A stretch of 64,000 nucleotides of DNA, from positions 434,001-498,000 of the forward strand of contig BDSI01000080.1 in NCBI GenBank assembly GCA_003117195.1. Direction: 5' to 3'. Below the pieces are notes generated by a model. It searched no databases and was not told the DNA's origin. It was given only the letters and a program-made list of their open reading frames with translations. Shown piece after piece: positions 55,556-64,000 of this stretch. Position 1 is the first letter of the stretch. The number at the start of each line of letters is the position of its first letter. This DNA comes from Eudorina sp. 2006-703-Eu-15 (taxonomy: Eukaryota; Chlorophyta; Chlorophyceae; Chlamydomonadales; Volvocaceae). A program made the position numbers and the translations under genes.

Positions 55556-58500
55556 TCACATCATTCCTTGCTTGCGAAGGGCCCGATCCTTCCTGTGATG
55601 GTTTGCAACGGCCGCCTTGTTCTTTTCCTTCCTGTCAAACTGCCGTCTATCGCCGCCCCCGCCATCGCCGCCGCCACGTCCGCCGCCGCCGCCACCGCCG
55701 TGGCCGCCACCGCCCCTTGCCCCTGTGCCTGGCGCCGCCGGTCCCTCATCCTCGCTGCTGTCACTTCCGTCAGCCGCCCGCTGCTGTTGCTGCTGCCGCG
55801 CCAGGCCCTTGTTCCCACCAGGTCCCAGGCCGTGGATCGCCTGCACGGACGCAACATGGTCGTTGTTCTGAGTTGTATTGTACCATTGGAAACTGAGATG
55901 AGTCAGCACGGGGTCGCGGCCTTTCCCCAAACCCTCCGGGTATATGACGGTTTTGCTCAGCGTGCTTCCGCCTGTATCGTCCAGTACGCTGCAGCACAAT
56001 TACTGAGACGCTCTGCTTGCACATCGGCATACAGTTGGCAGGCACAGCCAGCTCCGCCATCAGCGCACCGGTGTCGCCATGACGCTTCCACTGGCCCATT
56101 TACCCCCCTGCCACGCAACGGCCCCCCAACAGCCCCGAGGACACTCACCAGCGCCGCTTGCTTGGCCGCATCCAGCACCGCGTCTGCCTCCTGCCGGCTG
56201 TTGACCAGCTGCGCCCCCTCCTTGGCGTAGTTGTAGATCTTGCCGTCGAGAACCCACAGCCGCTCACCGCCACGGCCACCGCGACCGCCGCGGCCCCCGG
56301 GGCCAGGCCCCGGCCCCTGGCCCGCGCCTCGGCCGCCGCCCTGAGCCCGGCCTCCAGCCGGTGGGCCCGCTGCCTGACCCACAACAGTTGGAGCACGGCG
56401 TGGGGCCGAGAAAGCTGCGCCGCTGTCCGCCTTTGACCCGGCGGCAATGGCCGCAGCGGCCGCTGCGGCAGCCGCAGCAGTTGTCCCTGCCGACGCCGGC
56501 GGCCGCCCTCCACCCCGCGAGGTCCCTGCGGATGTCCCTGCCGGCCCAGAACCCGCATCGCCCCGGGCTCCGAACGCCCGGGAGGCGCTACTGGCGGCCG
56601 CGACCGGCCCACGCCTGCTGTACGACGCGTCGTTGGGCTCGTCGTCGTACTCCGCCGCATTGCCCCTCCCAAGGCGGCTCGGCCCAGGCCCAGCAGTCAC
56701 CGCCCCGCGTGCCGACCCTGCGCGCCAGGCTGCCGGTCCGCGTTCCTCGCCGTCGTCGCCCTCTGCGTCCGCAACGCCGTCGGCGCCGCCGGCTGCCAGG
56801 TCATCAAAGGAGTCGTCGTATTCGTCCTCATACTCCCATTGCAGCTCGTCACCCAGCCGTGACGTCAACGACTTGACCTGCTTGTCCACCCGGTCCAGCA
56901 CCTTAAGCGTGCCGCGGTGCAAGGCACCGCCGCCGCCGCCAGCCCCCGTACGCCAGGGTCCGGCGGTGCCCGAACCGCCCGCTCCCTTGCTGACCGCCGC
57001 GTCGATGCTGGCAGCCGGCCCCGGCCCCGGCGCTGAGGTCGAGGCCAAGCCGGCGAGGGAGTTCCAAGACGACATTGCCGCCAGGGCGTTGGGCGGCGCG
57101 GCAGATCCGGACCCGGATCCAGATCCTGAGGGTTCCGGACCCGCCTTCCGAACGAGCGACCGACGGTTCGAGCCAAGTGGGCAACGGTCCAGGGTTCAAC
57201 GCAAGGCGTGGTCACATGAACTTGGTTGCCGCCAGCAAAATGTGTTGAGGGACCAGGCACGGCGCACCGACAGGACCGGCATGCGTAGTCCAACGCAGTC
57301 CCGCGACCTGTATGGCGATCAGGCTCTCCACGCGCGCCCCGCCGCAGCGGCCCCCACCCACCCGGACCCCTACCTGCGCCGCGGGCCCCCAGGTGGCCAG
57401 CTTCCTGTCCAGCTTGGCGAGGTGAGGCGGCAGGTTGTCCTCCAGGAGCGCGTTGATGACCTGACCCAACAGCGAGGGACCCCGAGGGGGAACAGACCAC
57501 GGGATTTAGAGACCACAGCAACTGCGCTGCTGGCTGCTGGCAGTGCAAACTGCGGCCGCGTCGTTCCTCGACTAATGAATCAGAGATGCACGGTGAGCTT
57601 GGGGCGGGTTGGGACGCACTGTGAGAGGTGCGCGGGGCGGGGAGCGGCGAGGCATTCGCTCGGTTGTATTTTACGAACCGTACAGCCTCAGGACATATCG
57701 TCTCGCACCTTCTCCGGGTTGCTGTCCAAGGCCTCCAGACAGGCCATCAGGAAGCCGTCGCCGTAGTCGGGCAGCAAGTCCTTCACCTGGCTCACCAGGG
57801 AGGCCATACGGGCGGCCGCCGCCGGGTTGCTGGGGCCCGCTCCGGAACCTGACGGCCCTGCACCCGCGGCTGCCGAACCTGACGGCCCTGCACCCGAGGT
57901 ACCCGCGGCCGACGACGCGCCTGCGGACGTGGACGCCCCGGACGCCTCCGCCTGGCGCCGCTGGCTGCGGACACGCTCCATGACCCGTGGGTCGCCCCCG
58001 ACCAGCGCGAGAAGGTAGTCGAACTGCGCGTCATCCAGCGCTATCGTGCCCTGGGTGTGCAGCGGGGACAGGAACCAAGAGGCCCTCCGTCAGGCGTCCC
58101 TTCGCCGCAGCCCCCAGGGCGGATCACCGCATTCCTTGAAATCGATGGCGAGGACGGTATTAGGTGATGTGATGTGATGGACGTGCCCACCATGACGTTG
58201 GCGACCCGCGCCTAGTCAGCCATGCAAATGACAGGAAGTCAGTGCCCATGCCATCCACGCCTGGCCTACCTCGAGCACCGCGGACGCAATCGCCGCATCA
58301 AGGTGGTGTTCCTTCGTGACCTGGCACAGGTAGCCGCCGCCACCGCCGCCGCCGCCCGCAGCCCCGCCAGCCGCAGAGGACACGGCCATCAGCAGCGACA
58401 TCAGCTCATTGCCGCGAGCCTCCGCAACCTGCGGACAGTGCAATCCGTTCGGTTCAGGGGCCAGCAATGGTAGGATGCAGCTTCGGGGCAGGTTCGGTCT

Positions 58501-61009
58501 GGGCCGGCAGCGCTCGCCGGGCCCGACTTTCAATGCAAAGAGGCAGCGCCTGTGCCCTGGCGTCTCACAGTTCACAGCCCCCAGGCACATCGCTTCCATG
58601 TACCCTTAAAGCGCTGGCCATGCCGCGATGGCGATGTTGCAATGTGGCAGCCATGCACTAATCTCTGGCACGGCGCGGCGCAACGCCTGTTCCTCAAGGA
58701 AGCAAGGAAGACACGTAGGAAGGGAGACGGGAGCCCTGCCCAATTCAAAGTCGCCATGTGCAAGGCGGTATGGCGCGGTTTGCAAATAGCTCGCCCTTCT
58801 CAAGTCCCGTCCCTCAATTTTGCGCCTTCCTGACGCACCTGGGGTGTCGGCTTTGGCTCGCGCCTTTCACCCGGGGGCACCGCACCGCAGATGCCGTACA
58901 GCATAAGCAGGTACCCCAGACGGCGCAGACCGACCGCAACCTGGCCGAGCTTCGCCAGGGCGTCGCCGGGCGCGTCGCCATCCCCGTCCGCATTCCCGCT
59001 GTCCGCCTTGCTCCGCGCTGGCTGCTGCTTGGCCGCCGCCGTGGCCACACCCGGGGGCTGCGAGAACACGCGCGCCAGCTGCGGCAGCAGCCGGTCATGC
59101 GCGGAAGCTAGGGTGCACAGCAGCGCGCCGTGGTCCGGCTGTAGCAGCGTGGCAGCCGCGGGGCTGTAGCACGCCACGAACGCCGCCAGGGTCATGGTGG
59201 CATCTCGCAGGTAGTCGACCGCGTCTGATGGTGGAGACGTGCACGGCACGGCACGACAGGGGTCCAGGGGTGCGGCTGGGACGCAGGTCGAGTTCGTGCA
59301 GAAGAGCCGGGATTGCCCATGAAGCCGGGGGGATTGCCCATGGTGCCGGCTTGGTCGGGTGCCCGACTCCGGGTTGTGCACGGCTACATTTCCAAGGACT
59401 GCAAGCTCACTGATTTGCCGCCCGCACGCAGCAACCATCAGCTCCCACCTTCCGTTCGAGCCGCACTGCGCGTACGGGGTCGTCCTCCGCCCCCCGTCCC
59501 TCCCTCATCAGCCCACCATTAGTTCAATATTAACAGCCTCCAATCCAACGCGGCCCCCCTTCCCTGACTGCTCAGACTGCTCACCACGCAGCTCCTTGAC
59601 ATGTGAGGCGGCGGCGGCGGTCCCCACCTTCAGCGCCCGGTCCGCAGCCGTCCCGCAGCGTCCCACCACCTCCGCCAAGTTGCCCACCAGCAGCGACGAA
59701 GCAGCCGCCAGGTCGTCGCTGTAGCGGGGCTGCAGCGCAAATACCTGCGGGTGCGCGGCCGCGTCATTCGCGTGGGTTCGCAACGGGTTATGGAAACGGG
59801 GCCCCACCAGACGGTGGGCTTCGTTAGGCGTTTGGCAAGGCTTGCTGGCGCACAACTGCTCCCGAACCCCTGCCGCTGCTGGCGCCTCGGTCCACGGGCA
59901 CGCAGCGTCGCCGTCTTGTCGCCCTCGTCAGTCCGACACTGTGCCAGGCCCTACCGACCTGGCTGAGGAACTTGCGAGTGAGCTCCGAATTCTGTGTGCC
60001 GTACAGCACGGCCACATCCATCATCTTGGGCACGTCCAGCAGCCACATGTCGTACAGCAGCTGCGCCTGCTGCTCCCGCGGTGGACCCCCCGGGTCCCGC
60101 TCGCGGGGTGTCACCCTGCAGGCGGCGGTGGCGGGTGGCGGGGCGACGTCGGGCCGTGGTGGGCGAGGCCAATGGATGGGTACATGGCACGCACGGGCTG
60201 GACAGACAGGGCCGTTCCCGAGGGGGTTAACCGTGACGGTCTTGAATAACGGTTTTCCGACACTGCCGCTACCCGGCCCCGTTCACTGGGCGCACGTTTA
60301 TTACAGACAACACAGCAGGTGAGGCAGTCTCTTCACTGTTCCGGATACTGCTATGCGCCGGCCCGCAGCCACGGCAGCGCACACTTGCGTGACGCGCGCA
60401 TCTTAACCGCTGTAATATTCGTCCCAGGCGCCGGGCTCACATGCGCAGGAGCACCATGAACACCCTCCGCGCCAGCTGCTGGCTGGTGGCCGACGTGCCC
60501 TCAACCTCCTCGCGGAAATCATCGTAGACCCGCCTGTGGCGGGGCGGGGCGGGGACACATAGTTGTGAATGGTGCCATGAACGTCACCACCACCAGAGAC
60601 TCAGTTGGGCTGCACAGCCAGAAGGCCCCGCTGTTGCACGGTGCATGCCAAGTTATGATTCTCCACATTCGCAGCTGCTCCGCGCCACTCGAGATACTGG
60701 CGGTCCCGTCCCGTCACGAATGCCTTCAGCACCCACGTAGCAAACGTTCCCGCATGCCTGGCAACTTTCCCGTGACACTCACCGCTTGTATCGAAGATAG
60801 GTATCGATGCATACATGCAGAGAGTTGTCGTTCCGGACCGTTGACCAGAACTCGTCCCCGGGCAAGCCCAGCAATTGTGCCAGATCATCGTTTATTGATC
60901 GGATTACCTCATCTGCCTGCCATGTCTTGTTGTCTTTTGGCAGGAACGGCAGGAATCGGCCGCCGATCGGTGTCGAGCCCTGTTCGTAGTACACCAAAAT
61001 GTCAAGCAG
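55556..61009 (-). CDS. ASCC2: ASCC2-like CUE-domain protein (5' end unresolved)
   Basis: ASCC2 binds ubiquitin chains through a CUE domain in the complex that splits stalled ribosomes and supports alkylation repair. Exons in order are 61009-60783 (start uncertain), 60533-60441, 60115-59959, 59744-59585, 59224-58839, 58428-58270, 58050-57709, 57460-57374, about 57144-56149 and 55840-55556, about 963 residues. N-terminal blocks are GGRFLPFLPKDN, LLGLPGDEFWSTV and VCIDTYLRY. RRVFMVLLRM and MWLLDVPKMMDVAVLYGT follow, as in ASCC2. The CUE domain runs SLVSQVKDLLPDYGDGFLMA to VINALLEDNLPPHLAKLDRK. Beyond it lie YEDEYDDSFDDL, Ala/Gly-rich filler, a Gly/Arg stretch and a basic end (KEKNKAAVANHHRKDRALRK) like that of animal ASCC2. 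Exon 9's acceptor and the initiator ATG are the weak points. Confidence 0.9.
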
Positions 61010-62097
61010 CTTAAACGGTAGTATATCATTGCAGGCACGTCAGCTGATCAAGCATATCTTAAGCGGTTCCCCATCACATGAAAGACTACAGCGAATGTAC
61101 CTCTTTCCGAGGCGATGGCGACATATGCCTAGTTATATCAATGTAAGGTTTAACAGCCTATATCAGATAAAAGGAGGTAATCTTTACTGTCATAGGACAC
61201 GGTCGACGTTGGTTTTTGTGTCAGTGCGTGAACATGACATTAAGATCTACAAACTACGCACGTTAAGGGCCGAACGTAGTTTAATCAAATTCAGGCACAA
61301 ATGATCAAGCAAGCTTGCAAACGGTTGCTGTGACATAACCGACAACTACCGAAAACAAGTCCACGGCCTTGTCGTGGAGGCAGGGAGTGCCCTTTGTAAA
61401 GGATATCTTGGGCAGAAATGCTGCAGGGTAAGGGTCGCTGCAAGCTCAGTTGTACGTGATGATGTTCGTGAGCTCGTAAGGCCCAGACGAGCCAGGTAGC
61501 TCATGGTCCGCCCGAAGTCTGAAAGATAAACGAAGCACAAGAAGTTGTGTGGAGCCAGCAGAAACAGGCGTAATGTCAGTACGGGAAGTAGTACGGTGTT
61601 TGTACGGTTATGCGAAAGAAGCAGTTGCTGTTAACGTATGCTAACAGCTGCAGGTCAACATCAACTCGCTTTTGACGATAACATGAAGCAGACCTTAAGG
61701 ATGTATTTCATCCAACGTCGCAACCGCCGCTATCTGATCTCAAAAGCAAAGTTCACGCCGATGAACACATTCTTGTATATGTTCACAAACTTACTACTCA
61801 TATCACATAATTGCAGTTATAAAGCATGTGTGCACCACAATTACATAGCTAATGCGTCTCTGATCAACCTTTCCCCTCGAACAACACACCACTGTTTATA
61901 GAATCAATAGTTAAAGCGCTTACAAAACATGGCAACACTGATAAATGTCTTTTCACTCGAAAAACTTTTTCTCGTGCTCGACCGGAGTCCGCACCCTTTC
62001 ATCACTTCATGTGGATATAAGAACTGCATCCTTCTAATCTTACAGCGACGACAAAGATTGCACCTCTAATTTAGATCTGCAAACCTAAATACTATGG
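61010..62097. other. A/T-rich region upstream of the ASCC2-like gene
   Basis: This should contain the missing first exon or exons and the promoter of the ASCC2-like gene. The base composition drops well below the window's usual GC, above all at 61660-62080. Open frames here are short and A/T-driven and are not supported as genes. Confidence 0.4.
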
Positions 62098-62115
62098 GTG
62101 CCCGAAGTCGGGCAC
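62098..62115. repeat. Perfect 8-bp inverted repeat
   Basis: GTGCCCGA and TCGGGCAC are separated by AG, which would form a tight GC-rich hairpin. It marks an abrupt switch from A/T-rich to GC-rich sequence. A GC-rich GGCCGGGGCCATTGGCC follows within 50 bases. Confidence 0.8.
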
Positions 62116-62451
62116 GCCAACCCGGTCTCCTGTGGCCGGGGCCATTGGCCTGTCAGAAACCTGTTGAACTTCTCGCCGCTTGATGATCATTTAGCATTAA
62201 TGTGAGATGAAATCATATTTTGCACTTCTTTTGTAGCTCCTATCATCTCCTACAGGAACGTAGCCTTGGGTGGGCCATGAGCCCATGACGGTTGGTCTGA
62301 TCCCTTCATGCCCCATTCCTCCATCCGCGCATCTGGCATTCACCTCCGTGAGAGCACGAGGATGCCAGCGACTGCTACGTATGGGTAGTTGCTATGAGCT
62401 TTCCAGTGAGTCTGCAATGCAGTCGCAGCTCTAGCAGCTGCGGCATTTCGC

Positions 62452-62493
62452 GTAGGCTCCGGGCCCTTATCAGTAGGCTCCGGGCCCTTATCC
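62452..62493. repeat. 21-bp tandem duplication
   Basis: GTAGGCTCCGGGCCCTTATC(A/C) is present twice in direct tandem (62452-62472, 62473-62493) and differs only at the last base. It lies in intergenic DNA. Confidence 0.85.
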
Positions 62494-63820
62494 ATCTTCG
62501 TGCAGCCACTCTGAATCGGCATGTTCTTAATATGCCTGCAGCATGAATGCGAACATTTCCAGATATCATATGATGAGCTGGCTCTACCCTGCTCGACCCA
62601 AGCAGTGGATTGAGTGGATCGTGTCTCATCTGTACCTCCAGAAGTCCAGATGCTCGTGCCATTCCAGCAAGTTACCATCGCCCACGACATGTTCAAGTAG
62701 GATATGAGTGAATGAGAGGCCGTTAGTCGGGTAGCCGTGCAGCCGGCGGTCATCAGCCGGGTACCCGGTCTGTCAGCCGCGTAGCCGCCGCGAGCTGGTT
62801 GACAGGGACCGCAGGTGCGGGCGACCTTCCCCGTGCATGACTCCATCCACTTCTGGGGGATCCCGCCCGTTGCTGTGCCTATCCCTTTGGTAGTGTTTCC
62901 CCGCTGTGCGCCTCTGCTTGCTGAGGTGGCTGTCTGGGTGGGGAGGGGTGGGTTTATGGCCCTCTGTGGCTTGTAACTGCGGCGTTGAGGTGTGGAGGTG
63001 TCTTGCCGCCTTGTCGGTGGGGCCTGCTGGGGCTTGCCCTGGTATGTTAAGAACCGTTGATCCCTTGTGGGGGTCCGCTGTAACGTTCATTCATTCACTA
63101 CCATTGGTGACAAGAGGTGAATAGCCAAGGTGACCCAGCATAACATAACCAGCACAAGGCCATCCGAGCCCTCGGCGACCAAGGGCAAGCAACGGCTGGC
63201 CAACAGCACGCTGGCTACAGCAACACCATATGTCGGGGCATATCCTTGCGTATCGGTGGCTAGCACACGCGATGCACACAAAATGAGAGACAATCCGGAC
63301 GCACGACGTTTTAACTCTGCGGCTGTCAAGGAAAACTGTAGCGACTGTAGCTATGCATGCCATGAGCGGCAATTGCGTGCAAAGCGGCTCCGGAGACGTG
63401 CCGGAGAGGAGGACTTCATCTTTGAGAGTCCGTAAATTAGGCTGGGTTAGAGCTGCGGCACAGGGAGGGCCCTTGATTGACCTTGCGGACTGCCAGCAGG
63501 GACGTTCTGGGACGTGCTGCACCTATCAACGGAGGTCGGACAACACGACACAACCGCCGTCCATACCGGTGCTTGGGGAAGTTGCGAATGACACGGCGCG
63601 CGATGGCGTGTTGCTATGTTGGTGGCGTATCCAGCAGGAGATTGGCACATTCGCTGCCACTTCGTACATGGTACTACATGTACCCTCCGGAATCGGCAAA
63701 CATTGCACAAACCTGTTTAGTTGCAATAGTTGTAGAACAGGGTTGCGTGTTACTGCGCAAAAGCACTGGCGCAACAAATCCTTAATTGAGTGTTGAAGGG
63801 CGCTGGTGCCAACCGCGAAG
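62494..63820. other. Intergenic region before the last gene
   Basis: No gene is recognised. The stretch 62700-62790 has repeated GTAGCCG/CAGCCG words. The sequence CATTCATTCACTACCATTGGTGACAA around 63087-63112 resembles a retrotransposon LTR edge next to a primer-binding site but is not proven. The promoter of the 63821 gene should lie in the last few hundred bases. Confidence 0.35.
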
Positions 63821-64000
63821 ATGCTCAGGCAGCTCAGCGTTCTTCTTCCAGGATCATTCCGCAATGCATTCAGTGCTGCGCCGCTTGCAGCCAGCCGTGG
63901 CTTCAAAGCAGTGGCTGACGTTGAGATAGATTTTAACAATCGCGAGCTCCTCAAAAAATACGTTGGTATTCGGGACCACCTTAGCAAGACGCCAGGGACG
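63821..64000 (+). CDS. N-terminal part of a probable mitochondrial protein, cut by the window end
   Basis: I do not recognise the product. The frame is open from ATG 63821 to the last base (60 codons) without stop. The start MLRQLSVLLPGSFRNAFSAA continues to ASRGFKAVADVEIDF; it is rich in Arg, Leu, Ser and Ala with no acidic residue for the first 36 or so residues, which fits a mitochondrial presequence. A likely cleavage lies near SRGF|KA. The mature start (NNRELLKKYVGIRDHLSK) is charged and soluble-looking. No donor site is needed before the edge. A plastid target is less likely but possible. Confidence 0.65.
   Translation, partial: MLRQLSVLLPGSFRNAFSAAPLAASRGFKAVADVEIDFNNRELLKKYVGIRDHLSKTPGT

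Noticed and set aside
57160..57185. GGTTCGAGCC resembling a tRNA B-box
   Set aside because: No A-box or acceptor stem pairs around it. It lies in an ASCC2 intron on the opposite strand.
1..64000. CRISPR arrays, bacterial operons or prophage
   Set aside because: No regularly spaced identical repeats occur. All recognised genes are intron-rich eukaryotic nuclear genes.

Overview
The window is nuclear DNA of a green alga of the Chlamydomonas/Volvox kind. Genes are split by many short, GC-rich introns with GT-AG ends (two look like GC-AG). Exons use G/C-ending codons and encode long Ala/Gly/Pro/Gln stretches. TGTAA, the usual volvocine poly(A) signal, follows several genes, and two genes (chlorophyll synthase and a DUF4079 membrane protein) belong to photosynthetic lineages. 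Nothing in the window looks prokaryotic. I built the gene models by hand from splice signals, reading phase and remembered family sequences; no alignment or transcript data were used.

Layout. 1-2835 (-): mitochondrial-type alanine/serine-glyoxylate aminotransferase, its 3' end cut by the window edge. 3153-21278 (+): a 28-exon gene whose exons sum to an unbroken 3,981-codon frame. It encodes a giant coiled-coil and disordered protein ending in two PLAT/LH2 domains. 21856-24351 (+): chlorophyll synthase CHLG. 25214-27373 (-): DUF4079 membrane protein, tail-to-tail with CHLG. 29105-32208 (+): ribosomal protein eS1/RPS3A. 33245-38628 (+): secretory histidine acid phosphatase of the MINPP family. 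39310-44287 (+): AGC-family protein kinase with large inserts. 47401-54526 (+): GPATCH1/TOUGH-type G-patch plus SURP splicing factor. 55556-61009 (-): ASCC2-like CUE-domain protein, with an unresolved 5' end. 63821-64000 (+): first exon of a probable mitochondrial protein, cut by the window edge.

The genes do not form one pathway. AGT (photorespiration), CHLG (chlorophyll) and perhaps the DUF4079 protein make a loosely photosynthesis-related cluster around the giant gene. RPS3A and ASCC2 concern the ribosome and ribosome rescue, and the TOUGH homologue concerns RNA processing. The stretches between genes (about 0.1 to 3.1 kb) show promoter or 3'-UTR-like sequence and no recognisable further genes.

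The most novel item is the giant PLAT protein. It carries 17 consecutive 10-residue repeats, an unusual periodicity for a coiled coil, then about eight repeats of about 32 residues, then duplicated short acidic motifs in a roughly 1,600-residue disordered region. Second is the AGC kinase, with inserts of about 170 and 50 residues and altered landmark motifs.
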